Origin: Sphingobacterium prati
Lineage (GTDB): Bacteria; Bacteroidota; Bacteroidia; Sphingobacteriales; Sphingobacteriaceae
Assembly: GCF_013167215.1 (NCBI RefSeq)
Contig: NZ_JABJWY010000033.1
Location: 23,542 to 87,541, forward strand
Length of the DNA stretch: 64,000 nt
Direction: 5' to 3'
Shown here piece by piece: positions 8,887 to 18,142 of the stretch. Made by a program: the position numbers and the translations under genes. The notes below the pieces were generated by a model. It saw only the letters and a program-made list of their open reading frames with translations, ran no database searches and was not told where the DNA came from. Position 1 is the stretch's first letter; each line of letters opens with the position of its first letter.

Positions 8887-8904
8887 TAGTCTGAATTAGA
8901 CTAA
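8887..8904 (-). repeat. Right 18-bp inverted repeat (IRR)
   Basis: TAGTCTGAATTAGACTAA, the perfect inverted copy of 8703-8720. The two repeats bound 166 bp, making a 202-bp unit including repeats. This size is typical of invertible promoters in Bacteroidota, and the repeat lies 52 bp before a tyrosine recombinase gene. Confidence 0.85.
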
Positions 8905-8955
8905 TTCGCGTATACTATTATCTTTATACTCAGATAATACTAAAAAGTATAAGCG

Positions 8956-10203
8956 ATGACATTCAATTTTACCTTATTGAGTATGGGGTCAACTTCCTTA
9001 ATAGCCCTAAAATTTATTGATGAACAACAAAAAGAGTTCACTATAAAAACCTCATTAAAGATCAATCCTGGCAAATGGAATACAGATAAACAGCGTCCAG
9101 AAAACATTTACCTAAAAATCTTTAAAAAGCTTAATGCGAAATTAGATTCCATCAAAATCGGCGTATCAAATTACCTAAAGGAGGTCGCCTCTAAACAACG
9201 TAAATTCTCCCTAAATGTTTTAACCCGGCTTATAAAAAAATGCTGTATTTTAAGCGAAAAACTATTTGCAGAAGGAAGCCTACTGGAAGCTACTCATAAT
9301 TTTATTCAAAGCCGTCTACACCTCATATCCGGCAATACACATAGGCGCTACAACGTCTTTTTTAGCATGTTAAGACGTTTTGAAGGTTTTCAGCAAAAAC
9401 ACCTGATGATCAATGAAGTCAATAGCAACTTTGTGAAAGACTTCATTAAATTTGGAGAGCTAGAGGCTTATAGCAGTAGCACAATCTATCGCACTATTTA
9501 TTTTGTCCGGACAATCCTTAACTTTTTAGAAAAGAGAGGAATACGCACATTCGTCTATGAACTTGAACTCCCTAAAGTAAAAAAACATAACCGTGTCATT
9601 AGTCTCACGGAGGATGAGCTCATCCGTATCAAAGAAACCGAAGTTCCATCACAACTGAAAGCGGCCAAAGACTGGTTGGTCATTAGCTGTTACACAGGCC
9701 AACGGGTTTCGGATTTTATGAATTTCAACCTCGATATGATGGAAATTCTCGATGGAAAACCCTGTCTATCATTTACACAGCAGAAAACGCAAAAGACAAT
9801 TTTGCTTCCCCTCCATCCGACAGCTATACATATCATGTCGGATAATGGGAACAATTTTCCATCAAAACTTTCGGCCCAAAAATATAACGAACAGATTAAA
9901 GAGATAGCCCGTTTGGCTGGCATCAATAGCCTGATAAAAGTGCGCACAAGAACCGGTTTTAGATCGACCGAAAAACTCATCCAAAAATGGGAGGCTATTA
10001 CCAGCCACATTGGCCGACGTAGTTTTGCTTCGAATTTTTATGGAAAAATACCCACGCCATTGCTTATGCAAGCAACTGGACATAGTACCGAACTTATGTT
10101 TCAACGTTATATCAGCAATACGGATACCGAACGCACCCGTTCGTTGGGGGCTTATCTTGATGAGGTTTACAAGAGTAAGTTTTTAGTCAAAAAAAAATGC
10201 TGA
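8956..10203 (+). CDS. Tyrosine recombinase / phage-type integrase
   Basis: A 415-residue site-specific recombinase. An arm-type N-terminal domain with the INPGKWN motif of Bacteroidota integrases (~1-60) leads to a SAM-like core-binding domain (~105-200) and the catalytic domain. Catalytic residues visible are R250 (YTGQRVSDF), a Lys in the beta-hairpin around 277-280, H351-x2-R354 (SHIGRRSF), H376 (ATGHS) and nucleophile Y385 (FQRYI). The set is complete, so the enzyme should be active. No prophage or transposon genes and no tRNA att site accompany it. The inverted repeats just upstream make DNA inversion more likely than element integration. Similar Bacteroidota enzymes flip promoters of surface genes. 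Confidence 0.9.
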   Translation: MTFNFTLLSMGSTSLIALKFIDEQQKEFTIKTSLKINPGKWNTDKQRPENIYLKIFKKLNAKLDSIKIGVSNYLKEVASKQRKFSLNVLTRLIKKCCILSEKLFAEGSLLEATHNFIQSRLHLISGNTHRRYNVFFSMLRRFEGFQQKHLMINEVNSNFVKDFIKFGELEAYSSSTIYRTIYFVRTILNFLEKRGIRTFVYELELPKVKKHNRVISLTEDELIRIKETEVPSQLKAAKDWLVISCYTGQRVSDFMNFNLDMMEILDGKPCLSFTQQKTQKTILLPLHPTAIHIMSDNGNNFPSKLSAQKYNEQIKEIARLAGINSLIKVRTRTGFRSTEKLIQKWEAITSHIGRRSFASNFYGKIPTPLLMQATGHSTELMFQRYISNTDTERTRSLGAYLDEVYKSKFLVKKKC

Positions 10204-10383
10204 TCACATTCACACAGCAAGAATTAAAAAAGCTATTTTAGGTAAAAAATACCGTTTTGCTTTTTCATAATTAGGAAGCATAATAAATCACTTTCTAAAA
10301 ACAAGTTGCAAAAACAATTAAAACACATTGTAGTAATAAAATGCGTTCTACGGCCAATGATCATACTGCGGAACTTAGCACAT

Positions 10384-11172
10384 TTACAACTGGTAAATCA
10401 AACGAAAAAATGAACTTATTGAATTTTCTTTTATCCCAACCGGAAACCCAATAGCCATACCGATAGCCAACTTATCGGTTAAGCCCAATTTCACCTGGGG
10501 ACGAAGTGTTGTTTCCAGCCCCCCAGAGGCAATTTCCTGGTTGATTTCTAATCCTATAAAATGGTCGGTCTGTGGCAAGGTATAATGAAAGGAGGTATTG
10601 ATCTGCCAATTCACTTCCGTTTTATGCGATTTATACCGATAGGCGATTTCTGGGCCGGAATAAATTAAGGTATGCCAGTTGCTATGCCAACTTTTTGCAG
10701 CCACGAAAAAAGGATTAAATGCTGTACCCCCTGCTACAAAATTAAAAATCTGCGTATAACCGACCGCTAAAGTTGTTGCATGTTTCTTGGACACAAAAAA
10801 GGAATACTGCGATGATAACCTCAACCGTTCGATCTCATTGCCGGAGGAAACATTGGCCATTTGACTTTTTGAATAAGCAAAGTCTGTTTCCACTTCCAAG
10901 CCCAGACGATCTATCGGCGCAAACTCATATTCCAATAAATAGCCGTATTCATCCATGTTCGGCATTTTTTTTATATCTGCTCCGATGTTAAACTCCTTTT
11001 CACCCTTCCTGGCCCCCAAGTCACGAACGAGATCATTATACAATGGTTCGGCATGGTGCACCTTATCCGGCAAGGGTTTAATTTCCTGCGCATTGACTGC
11101 ATCTGTAAGAAATAAAATTCCAATCAATAAAAATATTCCAAATAGTCGTTTCGCGTGATTTTCATAGCTCAT
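10384..11172 (-). CDS. Predicted outer-membrane beta-barrel protein, unknown function
   Basis: About 262 residues from the ATG at 11172; a GTG at 11184 is the other possible start. A Sec signal peptide ends near AVNA|QE. The mature N-terminus has HAEPLYNDLVRDLGARKGEKE, a motif I associate with a conserved uncharacterised outer-membrane family. The rest alternates aromatic and polar residues in strands and ends with an aromatic strand (FFRLIYQL), typical of a barrel. It is the last gene of a minus-strand operon with a C1 peptidase (57 bp upstream) and an acyltransferase. Function unknown. Confidence 0.65.
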   Translation of the reverse strand: MSYENHAKRLFGIFLLIGILFLTDAVNAQEIKPLPDKVHHAEPLYNDLVRDLGARKGEKEFNIGADIKKMPNMDEYGYLLEYEFAPIDRLGLEVETDFAYSKSQMANVSSGNEIERLRLSSQYSFFVSKKHATTLAVGYTQIFNFVAGGTAFNPFFVAAKSWHSNWHTLIYSGPEIAYRYKSHKTEVNWQINTSFHYTLPQTDHFIGLEINQEIASGGLETTLRPQVKLGLTDKLAIGMAIGFPVGIKENSISSFFRLIYQL

Positions 11173-11229
11173 ACGACAAATCACCTACACAATTATGGAA
11201 ACATTTGGGAATTTCTAGGCAGTAGTCTT

Positions 11230-12408
11230 CTAAATTTTTAGCCTAGCTCGCAAGAGTGGGTTGAGTGCATCTTTATGCAGCATCAACGTAATCGTCTTGT
11301 ACTTGACAAATTCTTTAGTGACATACATATACCCTCTAAACTCGTTGGCTTTACCCCAGGAATTTTTAGCAAGGTAGTATTCCTTCCCATGCTGATCTTT
11401 GGCAAGTCCAACGATATGCATGGCATGATCGTCTGTAGTACTCCAATTGTCGAAAGCTTGTTGCCTTTCCTCGGCCGTAACCTTCTTTTCAGCCGTTGGT
11501 CTTACAAACATGGTCTTTCTTTCTTCGTTCGACATGTTGTCAAATGGTTTTTCGGGAACATATGCAATTCCATAAGGCCAGGAGAATCCTTTTTCAGAAA
11601 CATCCGTGGTCCAGGCGACCGTATACCCATGCTGCAATGCCCGATCAATAATGTCCGGTAGATCTTGCATGGGCACATTATAAAAGCTATCGAATGACCA
11701 GTTGTCCGGTACCATCAGCACAAATGGCTTATCATAGGGCTGATCTGTTACAGAAGCAAATCCAATGTAATTCTCCGGGTCAATGCCAATCACCTGATCG
11801 GCAAATGTGCGTGCCGTATAGGCTTTGCCCTTAAATTCAAATTCTTCGGGTACTTCCCCAAGATGTGCATCGAGCGTGCTACTGTAGGCTTGTTCCCAGT
11901 TGGGCTTTAACGGCCTGGTTTTGACCAGTACCTTGAGCATGGCATTGAGCATGGGGGTCATTTTCTTAAAATCATTGTAAGTTTGATTGCCCCGCAGGCC
12001 GGAATAAGCAGACCTGGGCATCGCACCGTACTTACGGAATACATTCAATACATCACGCAATTGTCCCCCTTCACCCATCGTCAGTCCCCCATGGAGGCGT
12101 ACAAAGTTATGGGCTTTATCCAAATAGGCCTGCCGCGCAGTATACACCTGTGAGAGCTCCACGGGCTCTTTTCCCATCCGGATCATCTCCGACTCCAAAA
12201 ATGAATTGCCGGTATATGACCAACAGGTATTCGACGCCCCCTGCTGCTTCACCGAAGTACAGCCCAGGTTGATAATAGCTGTAAACACATATTCCGTTTT
12301 GATCCGCTTGTACTTATTTTTATGGAGCATCTTGCGTCCATACATCACAAAGATTGCCCCAATAACCAATACAAAAATAATAACGACAAGCCTTTTATAT
12401 TTTTTCAT
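11230..12408 (-). CDS. Membrane-anchored C1-family (bleomycin hydrolase-like) cysteine peptidase
   Basis: A 392-residue protein with one N-terminal transmembrane helix (residues ~8-24) and a papain-fold domain of the aminopeptidase C/bleomycin hydrolase branch. Catalytic residues can be seen: oxyanion Q56 and nucleophile C62 (QQGASNTCWSY), His in TTDDHAMHIVG (~330) and Asn in LAKNSWGK (~353). Family members are usually cytosolic hexamers; an N-terminal anchor facing the periplasm is less usual. The gene begins 9 bp after the acyltransferase stop, so they form an operon. The physiological substrate is unknown. Confidence 0.85.
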   Translation of the reverse strand: MKKYKRLVVIIFVLVIGAIFVMYGRKMLHKNKYKRIKTEYVFTAIINLGCTSVKQQGASNTCWSYTGNSFLESEMIRMGKEPVELSQVYTARQAYLDKAHNFVRLHGGLTMGEGGQLRDVLNVFRKYGAMPRSAYSGLRGNQTYNDFKKMTPMLNAMLKVLVKTRPLKPNWEQAYSSTLDAHLGEVPEEFEFKGKAYTARTFADQVIGIDPENYIGFASVTDQPYDKPFVLMVPDNWSFDSFYNVPMQDLPDIIDRALQHGYTVAWTTDVSEKGFSWPYGIAYVPEKPFDNMSNEERKTMFVRPTAEKKVTAEERQQAFDNWSTTDDHAMHIVGLAKDQHGKEYYLAKNSWGKANEFRGYMYVTKEFVKYKTITLMLHKDALNPLLRARLKI

Positions 12409-12417
12409 AATCTCCTA

Positions 12418-13545
12418 TTAACGTCCACCACTGATGATTGCTGTAAACCGGGGCCAAAACTGCTTTGATAAGCTGTAAATCAACAAGCCCAATACAATAA
12501 TGATAACCGGGCTGGCAAAATATAAAAATAGCAATAGCGCCTCAGATTGTGGGCGAAGTACCTTAAATAAAAATTTGATAACAAAGACTAAAGGTAATCG
12601 ATGGTATGCGAATATAAAGAAACTGCTATTGGCTAAAAATGCGTTTGTAGCCCATCGTTCTTGGTCTATAAAATGAGCAGATACAGATACTACGGTAACA
12701 AGGCCTACAATAATTCCGGCACAGTATAAATCGGCCCACCAGCTTTGACCAAGAAAAAAAAGCTGTGCCACTACGAGCAGGACATATAGCGGTACAACGA
12801 TCCCTAACATCGGCCGCATACTAATGACAAAATTTTTTGTGTTGATGCTAAAATAAGCCCCCGCGGTGAAAAAAAAGAAAGAGACGGTACTCAGCCCAGG
12901 CAAATAAAAAAAAGGATTACATACCCAGAGCAGGCCAAGTATAATGACCGCATACGTGCCTAACTTTTTGATCAGGAAATAGACAACCGGAGAAAAGAGC
13001 ACCACCACCATCAAGTCACGGATAAACCAAAATGGCGAATTAATGGGCAGGGATTTATTCAAATGTGGGTTAACTTTAGAGGTATCCCAGAAGGACCATA
13101 ACCAATCCATTAGACTATAATCCAATATTAGTTTATTTCTTCCAGAAACTAGGCTGCCTGATAGAAATGTTTGCGCAAGCAAAAGGAATATGATCACCAA
13201 GAGATTCCAGAAAATATAGGGGACCAAAAGCGATCGGACACGATTTTTTAATTTTTGCAAATAAATTTCTGTGGAAAAACCAGCGGTTTTATAAAAAAAC
13301 AGGAACCCTGAAATAAAAAAGAAAAGTGGTACGCAGACCTCAAAAATAACTTTCGAAAACAAGAAAAAAACAGAAGAGAAAATGGGATAATCCCTAAAGC
13401 TGATCTGTTTTGCTCCGGCCATAACAATATCAGAAAAATCAGTATGGATAAATACCACACCCACAATCAGGGGAAAGCGCAAAAAATCAATGGTCATTGA
13501 CTGCAGCTTATCTTCAGGCATTTTAAAATGATAATCTTTATCCAT
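12418..13545 (-). CDS. Acyltransferase-3 family integral membrane acyltransferase
   Basis: A 375-residue polytopic protein with about ten hydrophobic helices. The first helix carries the family pattern FLRFPLIVGVVFIH with R23 and H34, the residues needed for acyl transfer in OafA/Oac-type enzymes. Such proteins O-acetylate or otherwise acylate surface glycans, lipids or peptidoglycan. First gene of a three-gene leftward operon. The acceptor cannot be read from the sequence. Confidence 0.8.
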   Translation of the reverse strand: MDKDYHFKMPEDKLQSMTIDFLRFPLIVGVVFIHTDFSDIVMAGAKQISFRDYPIFSSVFFLFSKVIFEVCVPLFFFISGFLFFYKTAGFSTEIYLQKLKNRVRSLLVPYIFWNLLVIIFLLLAQTFLSGSLVSGRNKLILDYSLMDWLWSFWDTSKVNPHLNKSLPINSPFWFIRDLMVVVLFSPVVYFLIKKLGTYAVIILGLLWVCNPFFYLPGLSTVSFFFFTAGAYFSINTKNFVISMRPMLGIVVPLYVLLVVAQLFFLGQSWWADLYCAGIIVGLVTVVSVSAHFIDQERWATNAFLANSSFFIFAYHRLPLVFVIKFLFKVLRPQSEALLLFLYFASPVIIIVLGLLIYSLSKQFWPRFTAIISGGR

Positions 13546-13844
13546 TAGTTAGATTTACAATATGAATTAGCGCCATTAAATTACACATTTATACGTAAAT
13601 ATCCCACACATTGTTTTTAATCCTACAGAACGATCTCATACATTAAGTTAACTTAACGCTTTAATAACAGGTTTCGAACAATATTTAATGTAGCAAAAGC
13701 GTTACATATTAACTAAACCAGCGAAAAAAATGAAACAATTATCAGTACAGCAGTGTTTAAACTACAGCAACAAATATTAACACAAGATTAATATAAAGTG
13801 CTTCATTCATTTATAAAAAAGATCATCCCAGACCAGTACTAAAA

Positions 13845-16169
13845 ATGAGCTCAATCATTCCGTATATTTTTTCCCTCACTATTGTACTATCCCCTTTACT
13901 CGTTTCGGCACAGCAAACATTTTTAAGCGGTACTATCCGCGATGCCATGACCGGAAAGCCACTGAACGGAGCCATTATTAAAAGGGCTAAGGACAGCATC
14001 GGTACGACCACCAACCCACAGGGACATTATCACATCATGTTGCCCAAGGGCGTTCAGCAGTTAACGGTCAGTTACATCGGCTATCAGCAACAGACCGTTA
14101 CGATAGAATTGCAGCAAGACCTTGCTAAGGACTTTGCATTAAAGCCCTTAGCCAACCGAATAGATGAGGTGGTTGTATCGGCCAAAGAAAAGGGCGAAGC
14201 CATCGACGACCCGCAGATGAGTACAGTTCATCTCAACATGAAAGATATTAAGGATGTCCCCGTACTTTTTGGAGAGAAAGACCTCGTCAAGACCATACAG
14301 CTATTACCAGGTGTACAAAGTGGTGGCGAAGGGTCTACCAGTTTCCATGTACGTGGTGGAGACGGCGGGCAAAATTTAATCTTGCTGGATCAGGCCACCG
14401 TATATAATGCCTCACATCTGCTTGGTTTTTTCTCCACCTTTAATTCCGATGCTATTAAGGATGTACAACTCTACAAGGGCGGTATACCAGCACAGTTTGG
14501 TGGACGCATATCTTCTGTATTAGACATTTCCATGTTGGATGGCAACAAAGAACGTTTTTCCGGTGAGGGTGGACTAGGGATTATTGCTTCCCGGCTCAAA
14601 CTTGAGGGGCCAATTGCACAAGATAAGAGCTCCTTTCTATTCAGTGCTCGCCGCTCCTATGCGGATTCGTTTTTAAAACTGGCCAAAAGTAAAGATATGG
14701 ACAACAATAGCCTGTATTTCTATGATTTGAATGCCAAGCTCAGTTTTAATCTGGGCAAGAAAACCAACCTCTACTTATCGGGCTATCATGGCAAAGACAA
14801 GTTAAAGTATAGCGACCTATTTAATATCGCTTGGGGCAATACCACGGCAACGGCACGGTTGCACCACCAATTCAGTGAAAAAATATCCAGCAACACTTCC
14901 CTTATTTACAGTGGTTTCCATTATCAGGCAGGTGTCTCCAGCGAACAGATCGATTTCCAGGTCGCGTCCAAAATCCGCAATGTCAATGCCAAGCAGGATT
15001 TTTCCTACTATGCGAATGCCAATAATACCATCCGACTGGGCATAGGCGCCTTGGCACAAGCTATCCGCCCAGCCAATCTTTCTTCCGATGAAAATCAGTC
15101 CGTCAATCCGACAGCGATTGAAAGTCAGCGTGGTGTCGATCTAGGCGGCTATGTATCCCATGAATGGAAGCCTACCGCAGGCCTTTCTATACACTATGGC
15201 ATTCATGTCCATGATTTTATGGTCCTGGGCAAACGGACTTTCTATCAGTTTGACAAGAATGGCAACCCTATTTCCGAAAAACGGGATAACAGCCAGATTG
15301 CTAAACATTACATTAATTTAGAACCGCGCCTGTCTGCCAGTCTGATGCTTGATGAACGTAGCAGTCTTAAAGTCTCTTACAACCGCATCGTGCAGAACCT
15401 CCACCAGCTGACCAATACCACGGCAAGCCTTCCTACTGATCAGTATGTACTGAGTAGTCTCAACATTAAACCACAACGTGTGGACCAAGCTGTCTTAGGC
15501 TATTTTCGTACTTCCACCAATAAACAATATGACTTTTCGGTCGAGGCCTATTATAAACGCCTGGGCAATCAAATTGATGTGCGCAATGGCGCCACCTTGC
15601 AGGCCAATGCCCACTTTGAGGGAGAGCTGCTCTATGGCATCGGCCGGGCGTATGGACTGGAAGGCTACCTCCGCAAAAATAGCGGCCGCCTCAAGGGCTG
15701 GATCAGCTATACCCTATCCAAAAGCCGACGTAAGTTTAACGGCATCAACGAAGGGAAATGGTTCAATGCACGTCAGGACCGTACGCACGATCTTGCCATT
15801 GTAGCCAATTACGCACTGTCAAAAAGCTGGACACTCAGCGGCACATTTGTATTTAATACCGGAAATGCTGTTACCTTTCCAAGCGGGAAATACCTTGTCA
15901 ATGGCAAATCAGTGTTTTACTATACTGAGCGAAATGGTTACCGCATGCCAGACTATCACCGCTTGGATTTATCAGCAACATATGACCCACATAAGACCAG
16001 CAAACGTTTTCATTCAAGCTGGACAATTGGCGTATACAATGCTTACAACCGCAAAAATGCCTATACCATTGACTTTCGGGAGAACGAGCACAATCCGAAT
16101 CTGACCGAAGCTTACAAGATTGTATTATTCGGGATTATTCCCTCCGTCACCTGGAACTTTAAATTTTAA
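13845..16169 (+). CDS. TonB-dependent receptor with carboxypeptidase-regulatory-like N-terminal domain
   Basis: A 774-residue outer-membrane receptor. A signal peptide (to ~SAQQ) precedes a CarboxypepD_reg-like domain (~28-100; LSGTIRDAMTGKPLNGA). The plug domain (~125-235) has the LPGVQSGGEGSTSFHVRGG motif, and a barrel runs to a terminal Phe (VTWNFKF). It is much shorter than the SusC proteins here and lacks a SusD partner. Instead it is followed after 5 bp by a DUF4249 lipoprotein, a common Bacteroidota pair. The ligand is unknown; metal chelates or small peptides are possible. Confidence 0.9.
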   Translation: MSSIIPYIFSLTIVLSPLLVSAQQTFLSGTIRDAMTGKPLNGAIIKRAKDSIGTTTNPQGHYHIMLPKGVQQLTVSYIGYQQQTVTIELQQDLAKDFALKPLANRIDEVVVSAKEKGEAIDDPQMSTVHLNMKDIKDVPVLFGEKDLVKTIQLLPGVQSGGEGSTSFHVRGGDGGQNLILLDQATVYNASHLLGFFSTFNSDAIKDVQLYKGGIPAQFGGRISSVLDISMLDGNKERFSGEGGLGIIASRLKLEGPIAQDKSSFLFSARRSYADSFLKLAKSKDMDNNSLYFYDLNAKLSFNLGKKTNLYLSGYHGKDKLKYSDLFNIAWGNTTATARLHHQFSEKISSNTSLIYSGFHYQAGVSSEQIDFQVASKIRNVNAKQDFSYYANANNTIRLGIGALAQAIRPANLSSDENQSVNPTAIESQRGVDLGGYVSHEWKPTAGLSIHYGIHVHDFMVLGKRTFYQFDKNGNPISEKRDNSQIAKHYINLEPRLSASLMLDERSSLKVSYNRIVQNLHQLTNTTASLPTDQYVLSSLNIKPQRVDQAVLGYFRTSTNKQYDFSVEAYYKRLGNQIDVRNGATLQANAHFEGELLYGIGRAYGLEGYLRKNSGRLKGWISYTLSKSRRKFNGINEGKWFNARQDRTHDLAIVANYALSKSWTLSGTFVFNTGNAVTFPSGKYLVNGKSVFYYTERNGYRMPDYHRLDLSATYDPHKTSKRFHSSWTIGVYNAYNRKNAYTIDFRENEHNPNLTEAYKIVLFGIIPSVTWNFKF

Positions 16170-16174
16170 ACAGC

Positions 16175-16957
16175 ATGAATACTAGACAATATCTCCTTCT
16201 TTTCGGTCTCTCGCTGCTAATTTCATCCTGCGAGGAAAAAATGGACCTCGATCTCAACGAGGCCGCGGCACGTGTAGTCATTGATGCCCAGCTTTCTGAT
16301 GCGAGTGCCGTTCAGCGCATCCGGATTTCACGGTCGGTCGGATTTGATGATCCCGTCAATACTTCGGGGATCAAAGGGGCAACAGTTTCCGTCAAAGACA
16401 ATGAAAATAGAAGCTATTCCTTTCAATACGAGAAGGACGGTTATTACATCCATCGTAACTTTAAGCCCATGGCAGACCGGCGGTATACACTGGTGGCAAA
16501 CGTGCAAAAAACGCTATATACATCTACCTGTCAGATGCCAGCCTATGTTGCCGTGGAATCCAGCGGCATTTCGGAGAAAAATATCGCTGGAGAAAACTAT
16601 TTTTTTGCGACTTTGACCTTCCAGGATCCGGCCAAGGTCTCTAATTATTATATCTATACACTATCCATCAATGGCGGACCTTTTCGTTTTGCAAGAGCCG
16701 AGTCAGACCAGTTTAACGATGGGCTCAAAGTGACACACTATATCGCCGATCTGGATACAGACCTATCCCGCGGTGACAATGTCATTGTACGCCGCTACTG
16801 CGTAGACGAGAAAACTTACCAATATTGGAATGAATACCAAAACAACAACCTCAGCAATGCTGCGCCAAGCAATCCGAAATCCAATATCTCCAACAATGCA
16901 CTGGGTTACTTCTCCGTTGCACCGGTAAAAGAGTATCCGTTCAAGATCGGGCAATAA
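16175..16957 (+). CDS. DUF4249-family lipoprotein
   Basis: A 260-residue lipoprotein with lipobox LLISSC. It shows the DUF4249 layout: an N-terminal VVIDAQLSDASAVQRIRIS strand region, then GATVSVKDNENRSYSF and the Y-T-L-V-A-N segment. It starts 5 bp after the TonB-dependent receptor stop and is surely co-transcribed. These proteins are presumed surface partners of their receptor, by analogy to SusD with SusC; the fold family is known but not the ligand. Confidence 0.8.
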   Translation: MNTRQYLLLFGLSLLISSCEEKMDLDLNEAAARVVIDAQLSDASAVQRIRISRSVGFDDPVNTSGIKGATVSVKDNENRSYSFQYEKDGYYIHRNFKPMADRRYTLVANVQKTLYTSTCQMPAYVAVESSGISEKNIAGENYFFATLTFQDPAKVSNYYIYTLSINGGPFRFARAESDQFNDGLKVTHYIADLDTDLSRGDNVIVRRYCVDEKTYQYWNEYQNNNLSNAAPSNPKSNISNNALGYFSVAPVKEYPFKIGQ

Positions 16958-16981
16958 TGAAGAAAAACTTGCATCAAGAAG

Positions 16982-18052
16982 CTATTCGCGATTATCACTC
17001 TCTTCCTGACGACCTTCGTTAATAAGCTCGTCCACTTCAGCCATTTCACCCTGTTCGAGCTGTTCGATATCTTCGGCCTGTTCGTCCGAATAACGGTCAA
17101 TAAAAAAGGTACAGCCCATCGGGAAATGGTCCGAACCTACCGACGGATAAATACACAACTTATCGATAAATACATTGGGGCTATGAAACAGCAAATCCAG
17201 GGGAACCCGAAAAAACCAATAGTTAGCATGGAAGGTCGATAAGATTCCCCGCCCAATGCGGGCATCAATCAGTTTACTGGTTTTCTTAAACAGGATAGAA
17301 GATCTGGCCCAAGCCACGTTGTTAAAGTCGCCCGTCACTACCACAGGCATTTTATAATCGCGTACACGTTTTGCAACGCTGAGCAGGTCACCATCCCGTT
17401 CTTTGGAATTCTCTTCCTCCGTCGGGCTCGGTGGCGGCGGATGTACAGCAAAAAAGATAAAACGATGACCATCCGCGGTTTCAAGTTGTGCCTCTATACT
17501 CGGGATATCCTCTGCCACGAAATAATGCACCTGACTTTTATTGACCTGCAATTTGGTATAGAAATGCATACCATATGTGTTATCTAAGGTAACCTTAATA
17601 ACATTGGGGTAATCGGATTCCAATACGCGCAAAGCCTCCTCCCAGGCCGCGTCACTTTCCATTGTCAGAAAGATCTGCGGTTGTTCTTTCCGGATCAGAT
17701 CGACAAAGCGGCTATATTCTTTATTGAACTGCAACACATTGCAGGATATAATTTTAATGCTATCCGAAGCATCTTTCCCTTTTTGATACTTTTCTTTGCG
17801 CCAAAACTTGGTATAGCGCACCAGGATGAATACATGATAACCGATCAGCAGCACCTGCGCAATCTGAATGCTCCAGATCCAGGGTGATTCTGCGACGAGG
17901 TAAAACCCCCAGGCCAACACCGGAACCTGAAAAACCAAAAGCTGTAGTTTGACAAACTCGGCCACACGAAACACCCAATGCTGGCTCCGGATAAACGGTA
18001 ACAGACTGAGGACGATCAATAATCCTGATAAAATAAGAAAGAAAATTTGCAT
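16982..18052 (-). CDS. Endonuclease/exonuclease/phosphatase (EEP) family membrane protein
   Basis: A 356-residue protein with two to three N-terminal hydrophobic helices (~1-75) and an EEP catalytic domain. Motifs are SCNVLQFNKEYSRF (first metal motif), TGDFNNVAWARS (Asp-Asn catalytic pair) and GSDHFPMGC (catalytic His). The C-terminal ~30 residues are strongly acidic. Similar membrane-linked EEP proteins are common in Bacteroidota. The substrate could be a nucleic acid, a phosphoinositide-like molecule or another phosphodiester; sequence alone does not decide. Confidence 0.85.
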   Translation of the reverse strand: MQIFFLILSGLLIVLSLLPFIRSQHWVFRVAEFVKLQLLVFQVPVLAWGFYLVAESPWIWSIQIAQVLLIGYHVFILVRYTKFWRKEKYQKGKDASDSIKIISCNVLQFNKEYSRFVDLIRKEQPQIFLTMESDAAWEEALRVLESDYPNVIKVTLDNTYGMHFYTKLQVNKSQVHYFVAEDIPSIEAQLETADGHRFIFFAVHPPPPSPTEEENSKERDGDLLSVAKRVRDYKMPVVVTGDFNNVAWARSSILFKKTSKLIDARIGRGILSTFHANYWFFRVPLDLLFHSPNVFIDKLCIYPSVGSDHFPMGCTFFIDRYSDEQAEDIEQLEQGEMAEVDELINEGRQEESDNRE

Positions 18053-18142
18053 ATAAATTTCAAAAGTGCACTACAAAGATATTGCTTAGGCAAGATATTT
18101 CCGTATCTAATAATTGATGGCGGAAAGATCCAATAAAGCTTG

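Larger units (their letters stand above)
8432..8955. other. Divergent intergenic region with inverted-repeat-bounded segment
   Basis: A 524-bp AT-rich region between the receiver gene (leftward) and the recombinase gene (rightward). It holds two 18-bp inverted repeats (8703-8720, 8887-8904), an internal rightward promoter (8840-8872) and a second -7-like box TATCTTTA at 8919-8926 outside the repeats. No ORF was found. Confidence 0.6.

Noticed and set aside
8956..10203. Recombinase as part of an integrated element or prophage
   Set aside because: No tRNA target, att direct repeats, excisionase, mobilisation or phage genes are visible nearby.
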